Origin: an uncultured Kiloniellaceae bacterium
GTDB lineage: Bacteria; Pseudomonadota; Alphaproteobacteria; Kiloniellales; Kiloniellaceae
Assembly: GCA_947493695.1 (NCBI GenBank)
Contig: CANLSF010000001.1
Span: 62,001 to 126,000, forward strand
Length of the DNA: 64,000 nt
Direction: 5' to 3'
A program made the position numbers and the translations under genes. Shown here in pieces: positions 42,937 through 52,507 of this stretch (its first letter is position 1; every line of letters starts with the position of its first letter). The notes under the pieces are model-generated. The model worked only from the letters and a program-made list of their open reading frames with translations. It did no database searches and was not told the DNA's origin.

Positions 42937-43752
42937 ATGAACGAACAGACTTCAATTCGCCCCCTGAGTTTTTCCCGACTCTCAAGCGGACTGGCAATCA
43001 CACTCCTTGCAGCTGGTCTTTTCGGAGCGACCGTGCCGACGGCTGTTGCAGGCGACAACGAGCAGATAAGCGCCGCGCTTAAACAAAGCGATTTTGGCTT
43101 CAACGTACTGCGTGAAGGCGATGCGATCGGGCATCATAGTATCGACTTCACCCGGCGTGGCGATGATCTGATCGTCGATGTAAACATCGACCTGGAGGTG
43201 AAATTTGCCTTCATCACGGTCTATCGCTACACCCACAGAAACCAGGAAATCTGGCGCGATGGAAAGCTCCAGAGCATCAACACACAAACGGACGATGACG
43301 GCACAAAACACTGGGTCAAAGGGCAGGCAACGGCCCAGGGCTTTGCGCTTAATTCAGACAGCGGCAATGCGGTGCTGCCATCCGATGTCCTGCCCAGCAG
43401 TTACTGGCACCCCGACACCCCGAAGGCCGAGGCCCTCCTCAACACGCAGACAGGCGAACTGGCGCAGATCAACGTGGCCGCCAGCGCAACAAAAAGCGAT
43501 CTGCCCATGCCCTGGGGGCCGCAGGTTGCCCGTGGTTTCGAGGTCTCCGGCGACGTCGATCTCAATCTCTGGTACGACGATCAGGGTTGTCTGCTGAAAA
43601 TGAACTTTGCCGCACCTGGCGACGGCTCCCTGATCGACTATGTGCCTGCACGCCACCCGGCGGCAAGCAGTGGCCCCAGCCTTGCGGGCTATCCCCTCAT
43701 CGGAGACTGCCTTCGGCTCGAAATGACCAGCATTCAGTCGTCATCGCACTGA
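42937..43752 (+). CDS. DUF6134-like exported protein
   Basis: A 271-residue protein with a signal peptide ending near VPTAVAGDN. The mature protein is beta-rich: FGFNVLREGDAIGHHSIDFT, VYRYTHRNQEIWRDGKLQSI, then LPSSYWHPD. This pattern matches the DUF6134/DUF3108-like periplasmic family. It follows the DUF3833 gene by 23 bases and is probably its operon partner. Function unknown. Confidence 0.8.
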   Translation: MNEQTSIRPLSFSRLSSGLAITLLAAGLFGATVPTAVAGDNEQISAALKQSDFGFNVLREGDAIGHHSIDFTRRGDDLIVDVNIDLEVKFAFITVYRYTHRNQEIWRDGKLQSINTQTDDDGTKHWVKGQATAQGFALNSDSGNAVLPSDVLPSSYWHPDTPKAEALLNTQTGELAQINVAASATKSDLPMPWGPQVARGFEVSGDVDLNLWYDDQGCLLKMNFAAPGDGSLIDYVPARHPAASSGPSLAGYPLIGDCLRLEMTSIQSSSH

Positions 43753-43884
43753 AGTTAAAAGACTCTGCGAGGCCCTGCTGGCTCTTGCATGGCATCTATT
43801 GGAGGCTTGACAGGGAACAGATTCAGCTTGACTTCTGAAGCGAGATACCACATTTGTGCATTGCATCATCATCCTATGATAGCG

Positions 43885-43920
43885 CGATACGCACCTGAAA
43901 TAACCGAGTGCGTCGTATCG
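43885..43920 (+). promoter_or_regulatory. Hairpin in the leader region of the DEAD-box gene
   Basis: CGATACGCAC (43885-43894) pairs with GTGCG...TATCG (43908-43920) with a three-base bulge. The 287-base spacer before the TTG start may be a structured cold-shock leader; no other element was recognised in it. Confidence 0.4.
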
Positions 43921-44039
43921 TAGGACAGTATAGTTATTTGTTTTCGTCCCCCGTCGCGCACGGGACGCAGTGAGAGCGTCGCACAGTAGATCGAAGAAAA
44001 AGTGACGATTTACAGTGATTAAGCGCAGAAAGACACTTC

Positions 44040-45434
44040 TTGACCACTAGTACTTTTGCCGAGCTCGGCATTGTCGAGCCCCTTCAGCGTGCATTGCACG
44101 CGGAAAACTACATCAACCCTACTCCCATTCAGCAACAGGCCATCCCACTCCTGCTTAAAGGCAAGGATCTGCTCGGGATTGCCCAGACCGGAACCGGTAA
44201 AACCGCCGCTTTTGCCCTGCCCCTCCTGCAGCGTCTGTCCGAAACGGACCAGCGCGCACCGGCACGTGGCACCAGAGCGCTGATTCTGGCGCCAACACGC
44301 GAACTCGCCATCCAGATCGGCGAAGGCATCGAGACCTACGGTAAGCATCTTAAGCTGCGCCACACAGTGATCTTCGGTGGCGTCGGTCAGAATCCCCAGG
44401 TCAAAGCCCTGTCGAAAGGCCTCGATATTCTGGTCGCGACCCCCGGCCGCCTTCTGGACCTCATGTCCCAGAAGCACCTGCGGCTTGATTCCGTCGAGAC
44501 CCTGATCCTGGACGAAGCGGATCGCATGCTCGACATGGGTTTCATCCGCGATGTTCGCAAGATCGTCGCGGCAGTGCCGAAAAAGCGGCATTCCCTATTG
44601 TTCTCGGCCACCATGCCGAACGATGTCGCCCATCTCGCGGCGGATCTTCTGAACGACCCGCAGCGGGTCGAGATTACGCCCGCAGCAACCACGGTCGAGC
44701 GGATCGAACAGCAGATCTACTTCGTCGACGGCAGCCGCAAGCGCGCCTTGCTTGCAGCTCTGCTCGCAGACACGGCTTTTGCCCGGGTGATCGTTTTCAC
44801 ACGCACCAAACACGGCGCAAACCGTGTCGCCGATCATCTTGAGAAAGTGCAGATTACAGCCCGTGCAATTCACGGCAACAAGTCGCAGTCAGCCCGGCAG
44901 CGTGCCCTGTCCGAATTCAAGGATGGTTCGGTTCGGGTTCTGGTTGCAACCGATATTGCCGCACGCGGTATCGACGTGGATAACGTCACGCACGTGATCA
45001 ACTTCGAACTGCCGAACGAGCCGGAAAGCTACGTTCACCGCATTGGACGAACCGCGCGTGCGGGCACCACGGGCATCGCCGTTTCCTTCTGTGAGCCGAA
45101 AGAGCGCGCCTATCTGCGTGACATCGAACGTTTGACCAAGAAACCTCTGACCGTCGTCCAGACACCGGAAGGTTTTGCGCAGGCTGCGGACCCCGCAGCA
45201 AAAGACGCAGACACAAGGGACGAGCGCCGCGGAAATGGTCCGAAACGCCAGCGTAATCGCGGCCGCAAGCCAGCGCGCGCTTCAGGCAAGCAGCAGGAAC
45301 AATCTAAAAAAACAGCGTCCCCGCAGGGCGCCAAAAAATCTGTCGGACAGCAGGGCGGACAGAAAACAGATCCCGCCAAACCCAGGAACCGTAGACGGCG
45401 TTCCCGGCGTGGTCCTGTCCGCTCGGCGGCATGA
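44040..45434 (+). CDS. DEAD-box ATP-dependent RNA helicase (RhlE type)
   Basis: A 464-residue helicase from a TTG start; the usual N-terminus [15 protein letters not shown] begins right there. Motifs in order: Q motif with [10 protein letters not shown], motif I AQTGTGKT, Ia [41 protein letters not shown]. The C-terminal 90 residues are Arg/Lys/Gln-rich and disordered, probably for RNA binding. With a cold-shock gene 100 bases downstream it likely unwinds structured RNA, for example in ribosome assembly at low temperature. Confidence 0.95.
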   Translation: MTTSTFAELGIVEPLQRALHAENYINPTPIQQQAIPLLLKGKDLLGIAQTGTGKTAAFALPLLQRLSETDQRAPARGTRALILAPTRELAIQIGEGIETYGKHLKLRHTVIFGGVGQNPQVKALSKGLDILVATPGRLLDLMSQKHLRLDSVETLILDEADRMLDMGFIRDVRKIVAAVPKKRHSLLFSATMPNDVAHLAADLLNDPQRVEITPAATTVERIEQQIYFVDGSRKRALLAALLADTAFARVIVFTRTKHGANRVADHLEKVQITARAIHGNKSQSARQRALSEFKDGSVRVLVATDIAARGIDVDNVTHVINFELPNEPESYVHRIGRTARAGTTGIAVSFCEPKERAYLRDIERLTKKPLTVVQTPEGFAQAADPAAKDADTRDERRGNGPKRQRNRGRKPARASGKQQEQSKKTASPQGAKKSVGQQGGQKTDPAKPRNRRRRSRRGPVRSAA

Positions 45435-45490
45435 TAAGCAACGGTTAGTAAGACATGTTTCCAAGCAGGAGACGTGAAGATTTCCACCCC

Positions 45491-45509
45491 GTGATCCACG
45501 TTGGATCAC
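45491..45509 (+). promoter_or_regulatory. Stem-loop in the cspA leader
   Basis: GTGATCCA-CGT-TGGATCAC is a perfect eight-base stem with a three-base loop, 27 bases before the cspA ATG. It may regulate translation or be a dyad operator. Confidence 0.5.
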
Positions 45510-45536
45510 ATTCACTCAGAAGACTAGGAACGATTA

Positions 45537-45743
45537 ATGGCTAGTGGTACCGTAAAGTGGTTTAACGCCCAGAAGGGCTTCGGCTTCATCCAACCTGACG
45601 ATGGCGGCAAGGACGTTTTCGTCCACATTTCCGCAGTCGAGCGCTCCGGCATCGACCACCCGCAGGAAGGACAGAAGATCGAATTCGATCTGGAGAACGA
45701 TCGGCAGGGCCGTGCGTCCGCCGCGAACCTCCGCGTCGAGTAA
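45537..45743 (+). CDS. cspA: Cold-shock protein CspA
   Basis: A 68-residue single cold-shock domain. RNP1 is KGFGFIQ and RNP2 VFVHIS; the start ASGTVKWFNAQKGFG is canonical. It binds single-stranded RNA/DNA and melts secondary structure. It follows the helicase gene and ends in a strong terminator, so the two may form a cold-response unit. Confidence 0.97.
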   Translation: MASGTVKWFNAQKGFGFIQPDDGGKDVFVHISAVERSGIDHPQEGQKIEFDLENDRQGRASAANLRVE

Positions 45744-45811
45744 AACCGACTTTATGTCCCGGCCATGGCTGTACCCGTTACAGGGTTCAGCCGGGGTCAG
45801 GCATGAACAAG

Positions 45812-45845
45812 AAAAAGCGTCCCGCAGCAGCGGGGCGCTTTTTTT
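45812..45845 (+). terminator. Strong rho-independent terminator after cspA
   Basis: A 14-base stem (45812-45825 with 45830-45843, one G-U pair) has a four-base loop and a run of T residues continuing to 45845. The rest of the spacer to 46035 shows nothing I can name. Confidence 0.9.
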
Positions 45846-46035
45846 GTTTCCTGCAACACTCACCAGAAACGCTGGTTACGTGTTTCCGCAGTACCGACGG
45901 CAGGGACACACGTGGCGCCCCACCCTCCTGTCGTTTATAGTTCACTCCACTCTTTTTCTTCCGGCCTGCAAGGGTCAGACCGTCGCGTTCGCCGGCGGAA
46001 ATCACAATAACGACAGTCATTAGGGATCATAGAAT

Positions 46036-46935
46036 ATGAGCAAGGAACGCATTGGTTTTGTCGGCATCGGACTTATGGGACGGGCCATGTGCATCAACCT
46101 GGTCGCAAAGGGCTATCCCCTGACGGTCATGGCGCACCGGAACCGAGCTCCGATTGACGAACTTGTCGGCAAGGGTGCAAGTGAAGCGGCCAATGCGGCC
46201 GCCCTTGCGCAGGAAGCCAATGTGATCTTCATCTGCGTCACCACGTCAGATGCAGTAGAAGCGGTCATCACGGGAGAGAACGGCCTGCTTGCCGGGATCA
46301 AGCCGGGCACTCTGGTCGTTGATTGCGGCACCTCGGATCCGACTTCGACTGCACGCATGGGGTCTGCCCTGGAAGCCAAGGGTGCAAAACTGATCGACGC
46401 ACCTCTGGGGCGCACGCCCCTGCACGCCGAACAGGGACAGCTAAACATGATGGTCGGCGGCGGGGCGGACGAGGTAAAGAAGGTCTGGCCGCTCCTCGAA
46501 GACATGGCCGAGAATATCTTTCATGTCGGGCCTCTGGGCAGCGGACACAAGCTGAAGCTGATCAATAACTTCTTCGCCATGACCACAGCTTCAGCCATTT
46601 CAGAAGCCGCCGCTATGGCCGTAAAGACAGGCGTTGATCTGGAGAACCTCTACAAGGTGATGGCGGCAGGACCGCTCAAGAGCGGGATGTTCGATTTCTG
46701 CATGACCAATGCCATGGAAGGCGATGCGTCCAGCCTTCAGTTCTCGGTCGCCAATGCACGTAAGGACGTTGGCTACTACATGCGTATGGCTGAAGCCGCG
46801 GACATGCCGTCCTTCATCGCACCGGCAACCTATCACCTGCTGTCCATGGCTAAGGCCGACGGACGGGGTGAAGACTATGTACCGACGCTCTGTGACTTTG
46901 TGGGTGACGTCGGCGGTGTAAAGCTGCGCGACTAA
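46036..46935 (+). CDS. Beta-hydroxyacid dehydrogenase (3-hydroxyisobutyrate dehydrogenase/tartronate semialdehyde reductase family)
   Basis: A 299-residue enzyme of normal length. The NAD(P) site is IGFVGIGLMGRAMCINLVAKG in part, the substrate loop DAPLGRTPLHAEQGQL and the catalytic Lys region GHKLKLINNFFAMTTASAISE. GarR-type enzymes reduce tartronate semialdehyde to D-glycerate; 3-hydroxyisobutyrate dehydrogenase acts in valine breakdown. The canonical G-x-GG substrate motif appears as LGRTP, so specificity is open. It stands alone, convergent with the GlxA gene. Confidence 0.9.
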   Translation: MSKERIGFVGIGLMGRAMCINLVAKGYPLTVMAHRNRAPIDELVGKGASEAANAAALAQEANVIFICVTTSDAVEAVITGENGLLAGIKPGTLVVDCGTSDPTSTARMGSALEAKGAKLIDAPLGRTPLHAEQGQLNMMVGGGADEVKKVWPLLEDMAENIFHVGPLGSGHKLKLINNFFAMTTASAISEAAAMAVKTGVDLENLYKVMAAGPLKSGMFDFCMTNAMEGDASSLQFSVANARKDVGYYMRMAEAADMPSFIAPATYHLLSMAKADGRGEDYVPTLCDFVGDVGGVKLRD

Positions 46936-46944
46936 GCTCCCGTA

Positions 46945-47910
46945 TCACGCGGACAGGGACTGACTGAAGCTCTGGCGGTATCGGGTCGGTGAAATCCCGA
47001 CCTGACCGCGGAAGTGATGCCGCAGCGTCATCGCCGTGCCGAAGCCAACCCGCGTTGCGATCTCCTCGACCGAGAGCGGCGTGGTTTCCAGTAGCTCCTT
47101 ACCGGCGGCAACGCGCTGATTGATCAACCACTGTTTGGGGCTCATCCCGGCGGTTTGCCGGAATTGCCTGTCGAAGGTGCGGCGGCTCATCGCCGCCACA
47201 TCGGCCATTTCGTTAATTCCGATATCCCGCTGCAGGCGTCCACGTGCCCAATCGAGCACCGAAGAGAGCCGGTTCTCCTCTTCCCGCAAAGGCTGCTCGA
47301 TAAACTGTGCCTGCCCGCCTTCCCGGTGCGGCTGAACCACCAGGCGTCTCGCAACGGCATTTGCCGTGCCCGCGCCGAAATCACGGCGGATGACATGCAG
47401 TCCGAGATCAATCGCTGACGCGCTCCCCGCAGCGGTCGCAAGACCGCCTTCATCGATGTAAAGAACATCGGGCACGAAGGTGACCTTGGGAAAGAGCCGC
47501 TGAAAACGTTCCCCATAGCGCCAGTGAGTCGTTGCGCGCTGCCCATTCAACAGTCCTGTTGCCGCCAGAACAAAGGCTCCGGAACAGAAAGACAGCAACT
47601 CCGCGCCTCGCGCGTGGGCAACCCGCAGATCGTAAAGCAAGCTCTCCGGCGGCCGTTCGTCAAGATCCCGCCAGCCCGGAATGATGATGCGGTCGGCCTT
47701 GCGCAACCCCTCCAATCCCCGGTCGGGCAGGATCTTCAGCCCCCCGATAGAGGACAGAAGGCCGGTTTCCAGCCCGCAAATCGAAAAGTCGTACCAGTGA
47801 TCAAATTCCGGCCTCGGCAAGCCAAACAATTCTGTCGCGATCCCGAATTCGAAGGCACAGAGGCGATCGTAGGCCAAAACCGCGACGGAAAGAGGATCAG
47901 AATCAGTCAT
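46945..47910 (-). CDS. GlxA/FtrA-family AraC-type regulator
   Basis: A 321-residue protein with an N-terminal DJ-1/PfpI-like domain (VAVLAYDRLCAFEFGIATELFG) that retains the Cys in [21 protein letters not shown]. The C-terminal AraC domain is GINEMADVAAMSRRTFDRQFR and SVEEIATRVGFGTAMTLRHHF. It is divergent from a rhodanese gene, a pairing common in proteobacteria (FtrA-rhodanese), so it probably controls it. Inducer unknown. Confidence 0.92.
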   Translation of the reverse strand: MTDSDPLSVAVLAYDRLCAFEFGIATELFGLPRPEFDHWYDFSICGLETGLLSSIGGLKILPDRGLEGLRKADRIIIPGWRDLDERPPESLLYDLRVAHARGAELLSFCSGAFVLAATGLLNGQRATTHWRYGERFQRLFPKVTFVPDVLYIDEGGLATAAGSASAIDLGLHVIRRDFGAGTANAVARRLVVQPHREGGQAQFIEQPLREEENRLSSVLDWARGRLQRDIGINEMADVAAMSRRTFDRQFRQTAGMSPKQWLINQRVAAGKELLETTPLSVEEIATRVGFGTAMTLRHHFRGQVGISPTRYRQSFSQSLSA

Positions 47911-48009
47911 GGCTTGTTTTTAACGTATATTGTCTTTCAAGCCAATTGTGGATTTTGGCCTAAAACTGCGATTAAGAGGGCTAGAAAACGTCAATTTAAG
48001 GAATTCAGC

Positions 48010-48414
48010 ATGAAAAACCCGGTCACAACGATCGCCGCCGCCACGCCCGACGAAGCTCTCGCCCACTTCGAGCAACGTCTGAGAGTCGAAACCGATTGCG
48101 CCGATGTTCATGAGAGTATGGCAATGGGCGCGTCCGATTTTGTCCTGTTGGACGTTAGGGGCCCAAATGCCTTTGCGCGCGGTCATATCCCTGGCGCGCA
48201 AAACCTGCCTCATGCCACCATTAGTCCCGAGCGCATGGCGGAGTTTCCGACAGATTCGCTTTTCGTGGTCTATTGCGCCGGGCCGCATTGCAACGGCGCG
48301 AACCGGGCCGCAATCCGGCTCGCACGCCTGAGCTTGCCGGTTAAGGAAATGATCGGTGGCGTAACCGGATGGCAGGACGAGGGCTTTGATTTAGAGAGTG
48401 GCGACTCTCTGTAG
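48010..48414 (+). CDS. Single-domain rhodanese-like sulfurtransferase
   Basis: A 134-residue protein from the ATG at 48010 with AAGGA upstream; a longer in-frame extension overlaps the regulator and is unlikely. The rhodanese core reads FVLLDVRGPNAFARGHIPGA and VVYCAGPHCNGANRAA with candidate active Cys89. It likely moves sulfur to a thiol or cyanide acceptor in the cytoplasm. It is divergent from the GlxA regulator and convergent with the flippase gene. Confidence 0.9.
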   Translation: MKNPVTTIAAATPDEALAHFEQRLRVETDCADVHESMAMGASDFVLLDVRGPNAFARGHIPGAQNLPHATISPERMAEFPTDSLFVVYCAGPHCNGANRAAIRLARLSLPVKEMIGGVTGWQDEGFDLESGDSL

Positions 48415-48424
48415 AACGGTGCCT

Positions 48425-49930
48425 TTAAGCACCGTCCCGTGACGGCAAAAAACCACGGGAAGTCAGGAAATTTCTGATCAAACCGAAGATGTAGAACTCG
48501 GCGCCTTCCCGCTTGCCGGCAAGAACCCAAAGGCACAGAATTGCAGCCAGATAGACCACAGCGCCGAGTGCTGCACAGATCACCAATTTGACCAGCAGGT
48601 ACGGCTGCAGCGCCGACTGCTCCAACCAGATGTGAAGCTGGCGCACGGCACTGCTCATGACCGCAACAGCGACGATCGGCCGCCAGATCTGTGCGATGAA
48701 ATCTGTGATGCTGACCTTCAGCATCGGCAAAACAATCGCATAGTCGGCAAACCTCACCACCGCGGCGGATACAATGAGGGCAAGACCCGCGCCGACCGCA
48801 CCGTAAACGCCCACCCAGTAAATACAGCAGGGAACCATGACAAGGAGCCTAAGCGCCGAGAGCCAGGCACTGATCACGGGCTTTCCCACCGCGAGATAAA
48901 CCAGATGACTGTTGGTGCCCAGAATAACGATAGCCCCCTGCAGGCAAAGGATCTGAATGATCGGCACCGTACCCAGCCAGTTCCAGCCCAGCAACGCGGG
49001 CACCAGATAGTCAGCAGTGGCTGCAATCCCTATGGGGATCGGCAAGCCAACCAAGACAATGACGCCAAGCGCCCAGCGGAAAGATTCCGCCAGTTGCTCA
49101 CGATCCTGGCTCATCTTCGCAAAGCCGGGAAAGAGCGCCCGGCGGATCGGTGCAGCAAGTTCGGTCGAGGCCAGATTGGCAATCTCGAAACCGATATTGA
49201 AAAAAGCCAAAGCCTGAGGTCCGGTCATCCGACCGATCACAATCGCGGGCAGCCGCTCATTGAAACCATGCAACAGGTTCTGCAGCATGATCCACTTGGA
49301 GAAATTGAAGATCTCGGAAAACCGCGACAAAGTCAGCTTCGGGCGGAAGTCGCTCATACGGTAGCTGAGGATCACTCTCAGCGCCGCCCGCAAAATCATA
49401 CCGATCACCAGCGCCCAGTGATCGCGCAGGATGAAGGCCAGGATGATCGTCACAATCGCGCCCGATATACGGGTCGCAAAGTTGAAGATAAAGTCCTTGT
49501 GGAAGGCCAAGTCTTTGCGGAAATCAACCGTCCCGATGTTTTCCAGCCCCCTGACCAAAGGCAGGATCGCAAGAACATAGATCACAAGCTCAACATCAGG
49601 CGCTTCGAAAAACGCCGCAGCCGGAACCGCCGCAGCCAGCAAAACCGCCGAAAGCGCCAGGCCTTTACAGACGTTCATCGTCCAGGCGGTATCGTAACTT
49701 TCTCTTGGAGCCGACTGATCGTGGATCAAGGCATTCTCGACACCCAGTTCGGCGAAAATCTCGAGGATTGCCAACAATAGAATGGCATAGCCCACAAGAC
49801 CGAAATCCGCGGGCAACAGAAGGCGGGCGAGAACGGCCATACTGATCAGGCCGATCAGGCGGTCGCCCAGCCGCATGAACACCATCCAGCCAGCGCCGAC
49901 AGCGATCCGCTTCTTTATTTCTGCTGACAC
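48425..49930 (-). CDS. Polysaccharide flippase (MOP superfamily, Wzx-like)
   Basis: A 501-residue membrane protein with about 12-14 helices. The N-terminal region RIAVGAGWMVFMRLGDRLIG and LARLLLPADFGLVGYAILLL is typical of Wzx/RfbX-type lipid-linked oligosaccharide flippases, with ALIHDQSAPRESYDTAWTMN next. It would translocate an undecaprenyl-linked repeat unit across the inner membrane. A phosphodiesterase-like gene and two GT2 genes follow upstream on the same strand, suggesting a small surface polysaccharide locus. Confidence 0.9.
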   Translation of the reverse strand: MSAEIKKRIAVGAGWMVFMRLGDRLIGLISMAVLARLLLPADFGLVGYAILLLAILEIFAELGVENALIHDQSAPRESYDTAWTMNVCKGLALSAVLLAAAVPAAAFFEAPDVELVIYVLAILPLVRGLENIGTVDFRKDLAFHKDFIFNFATRISGAIVTIILAFILRDHWALVIGMILRAALRVILSYRMSDFRPKLTLSRFSEIFNFSKWIMLQNLLHGFNERLPAIVIGRMTGPQALAFFNIGFEIANLASTELAAPIRRALFPGFAKMSQDREQLAESFRWALGVIVLVGLPIPIGIAATADYLVPALLGWNWLGTVPIIQILCLQGAIVILGTNSHLVYLAVGKPVISAWLSALRLLVMVPCCIYWVGVYGAVGAGLALIVSAAVVRFADYAIVLPMLKVSITDFIAQIWRPIVAVAVMSSAVRQLHIWLEQSALQPYLLVKLVICAALGAVVYLAAILCLWVLAGKREGAEFYIFGLIRNFLTSRGFLPSRDGA

Positions 49931-49991
49931 CGATCAACCTTACCATCGACAGGAAGGCCGCTGACTGTTTCGGGTCCTGGTTTTGACACTC

Positions 49992-51545
49992 TTAAGCTCC
50001 GTTCAGGAGTTCCTGGATCGGACGGCCATCGACATCCGGCAACTTGACGCCCAGCAACTCTGCGATCGTAGGTGCAAACTCGATGCAGGTCACCTTTCGC
50101 GCGATCCGACCTGCTGAGATTTCCGGTCCCTTGGCAACAAACAGCCCGTCGGACCGGTGTTCTCCTGTCCGGCAGTATTTGTACTCACCGGCAACATGAC
50201 CGATTTTATTGGAACAGAGTTTTTCGATGGGCGCATCGTTCGTCCAATCGACAAAGAGATCAGGCAGGTGGTCACGCTCGGGCCCATCATAAATCTCATC
50301 GCAGCGATAGACCGTGTTGACCACCGCTTTGCCCGTATCCAGGTTGATGATTCCCTTCAGGTCGCTGGTCAGTTCGTCGAGGAACGCCTCGTATTCAGCG
50401 CCAGGCTGCACCTGACCGTTCGGTTCGCGGCCCACCAGGTTTACGCGAATGCCTGCATGCGCCGTGTTGTTGCGCACGAAGAAACACTTGCCTTCGGAAG
50501 GCACGATTTTCGGAGGCGGCGTTTTTTCCGTGTGGATCGCGCCACGAACCCGGTCCCGAAGAGGCTGAACCGAATTCCGAAAGGACTGAGGCAGCCTCTG
50601 CCAGGCTTTAGTGACAAACTCATCGACATGATCGATGGTGCCGGGCTGCTCCACCGGGATTTCAGCAGGCGCAGATACGCCAAGTGCCATGAGAATCTCG
50701 GGCAGAAGAAAGTCGGCGTTATACTTCGGCCCGATGCCGTGATTGGCCAGAAAGATAATCGTGGTGTCATCATCAAGCTGTTCCAGGATCCGCCCAATGC
50801 CCTGGTCGATCGCCATGTATACATCCTTGAGCCTATCGCCCACACCAGCCTCAACCGCCTCTTTGTGCCGGGGGTGGTTTGGATCGTGCAGATGCCAAAG
50901 CAAGTGACCACCGCAATGGGCTTCGGTAAACACCTGAGCAAAGAAATCCCAGTCTTCACGCTGAACAAACTCTTCTGACAGGTCGGCCTTCATATGCGCG
51001 CCCCTGACCAGCTCATCGGCAAAACGGTCCAGCTCGTCGATGGGACGATCTGCATCGCTGTTGCCGCTGACCGGATGCAAGCCGAAGCGCGAGACGATCT
51101 CGCGGCGCAGTTCCTCGCTGGAGGCATGGAACCCGTAGGCCGCGTCATGGGCCCCCCACTCGACGGTTTGCAGACCGTTGATCTCCGGTGAAATCCGGCT
51201 GTGCGGAATATCGAGAATGCAGGACCGAACGCCCTCTGCACTAAGCGTTTCCCAGAACTGAGGCTTCTGCATGTGATCGCCGGCTTTGCAGCGGTAGGCA
51301 TCATAGGTGCCCGGCTGCAGTTGCTCCCAGGAGTGCACCCGGTTTGTTGCCGGTGTGCAGCCGGTGATAAAGGACGGCCAGTGCGCGCCCACGTAAACGC
51401 CCGGCAACCCGGCCGTTTCCCCAATCAGGCCCGTTTCCAAAAGACTCTTGATATTCGGCAGGTCGCCCGTCGCAACCCAGTTGGCGATCAGATCCTTGTC
51501 ACCGGAACAGATCCCTATAAAAGCAACCTTTGTTTTTTTTGTCAT
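49992..51545 (-). CDS. Alkaline phosphatase/nucleotide pyrophosphatase superfamily protein with altered metal-site residues
   Basis: A 517-residue cytoplasmic protein. The AP-superfamily fold is indicated by VAFIGICSGDKDLIANWVAT, DLPNIKSLLETG, a nucleophile region HWPSFITGCTPATNRVHSW, IDQGIGRILEQLDDDTTIIF, ANHGIGPKYN and GEHRSDGLFVAKGP. In related phosphodiesterases the first segment carries a metal-binding D-G pair and the penultimate one reads SDHG; here these are C-S-G-D and ANHG. Activity may thus be modified. Location between flippase and GT2 genes suggests a role in glycan or lipid substituents. Confidence 0.85.
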   Translation of the reverse strand: MTKKTKVAFIGICSGDKDLIANWVATGDLPNIKSLLETGLIGETAGLPGVYVGAHWPSFITGCTPATNRVHSWEQLQPGTYDAYRCKAGDHMQKPQFWETLSAEGVRSCILDIPHSRISPEINGLQTVEWGAHDAAYGFHASSEELRREIVSRFGLHPVSGNSDADRPIDELDRFADELVRGAHMKADLSEEFVQREDWDFFAQVFTEAHCGGHLLWHLHDPNHPRHKEAVEAGVGDRLKDVYMAIDQGIGRILEQLDDDTTIIFLANHGIGPKYNADFLLPEILMALGVSAPAEIPVEQPGTIDHVDEFVTKAWQRLPQSFRNSVQPLRDRVRGAIHTEKTPPPKIVPSEGKCFFVRNNTAHAGIRVNLVGREPNGQVQPGAEYEAFLDELTSDLKGIINLDTGKAVVNTVYRCDEIYDGPERDHLPDLFVDWTNDAPIEKLCSNKIGHVAGEYKYCRTGEHRSDGLFVAKGPEISAGRIARKVTCIEFAPTIAELLGVKLPDVDGRPIQELLNGA

Positions 51546-51625
51546 AAGAACGAAACCATAGTCAGTCTGTCAGGCACTGTGAGCCGGTCTGCGCCGTAGC
51601 GGTTCGACCGGTATCAGCGGTTAAT

Positions 51626-52507
51626 TCATCGCAGGACAAGAAGTCCGCGCAAAAGATGAAAGGTATAAATTCCAAAGAAGCGAAACTCTCGCGTGTCTTG
51701 GGACCCATCCGCGCGCTTCCCGGTGCGGAGCAAGGCGCAAAGCTCCCAGTAAACCCGTTTGATCAATCCCCGGTCGCCCGCCCGGATGTGTTTTGCAAAG
51801 ATTGCAGCACGGCCTTGCAGGTAACTGGATTTGAGCGCTTGTATCTCCGCACCCGCCCGCCGCCCATGGGCGTGCTCGATCAGGATACGGGGGTCGTACA
51901 AAATTTTGCCACCCCTCTTCAGCATCCTGTAGAAATAGTCATGATCTTCGCCTGCCTCGAAAGCAGCGCCTGCCCCCAGGGAAGTATCGAAGTCACCGAC
52001 ATTCCGGATAGCAGCAGCGGACATCGCCATATTGCAGCCAATCAGACGATCGAAAAGATCATCGAGCGTTGCGATACCGGTTCGGTCCAGAAAACGGCGA
52101 ACAGAGATCTCATAGTCCCTCGGGTCATGAAGTTCGACACGGCCACCGACCATCGCCAGGTTAGGCTCCTCATGAAAGACTGTCGAAATCGCGGCAAGCC
52201 ATCCCGGATCGACCAGGCAATCGTCGTCTGTGAACGCGATGATCTCGTATTTTGCCGCACGTACGCCTGCGTTTCGCGCCTTAGAAAGGCCTGCTTTGGG
52301 CTCGAAAACATAGGTGATTGGCAACTTTGCATCGGCTTTCAGGTTTTCCACAACCTGCGCTGTATTGTCGGTGGAACCATTATCGACCAGAATGAGTTCC
52401 CAGTCGGAAACACCTGTCAGATCGAGTTTCTGAAAGTGGCGTATACACTTCGCCAGCTGAGGTGCACGATTCCGCGTAGCGATAACTACGGAGATCGTTA
52501 TCGGCAT
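51626..52507 (-). CDS. GT2-family glycosyltransferase, copy 1
   Basis: A 293-residue GT-A fold enzyme. Motifs: VVIATRNRAPQL, VDNGSTDNT, ARNAGVRAAKYEIIAFTDDD (DxD-like metal site) and AGEDHDYFYRML near the acceptor site, then HAHGRRAGAEIQALKSSY. No membrane helix is obvious. It is paralogous to the gene at 53043-53936 with the same order of motifs across the whole length. It should add a sugar to a lipid-linked or protein acceptor. Confidence 0.92.
   Translation of the reverse strand: MPITISVVIATRNRAPQLAKCIRHFQKLDLTGVSDWELILVDNGSTDNTAQVVENLKADAKLPITYVFEPKAGLSKARNAGVRAAKYEIIAFTDDDCLVDPGWLAAISTVFHEEPNLAMVGGRVELHDPRDYEISVRRFLDRTGIATLDDLFDRLIGCNMAMSAAAIRNVGDFDTSLGAGAAFEAGEDHDYFYRMLKRGGKILYDPRILIEHAHGRRAGAEIQALKSSYLQGRAAIFAKHIRAGDRGLIKRVYWELCALLRTGKRADGSQDTREFRFFGIYTFHLLRGLLVLR

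Noticed and set aside
47524-48009. 162-residue N-terminal extension of the rhodanese gene
   Set aside because: It is antisense to the GlxA-type gene; the ATG at 48010 has its own ribosome site and the rhodanese domain begins there.
48632-49780. 382-residue plus-strand frame opposite the flippase
   Set aside because: Its composition is typical of antisense to hydrophobic codons, and the flippase frame is well supported.
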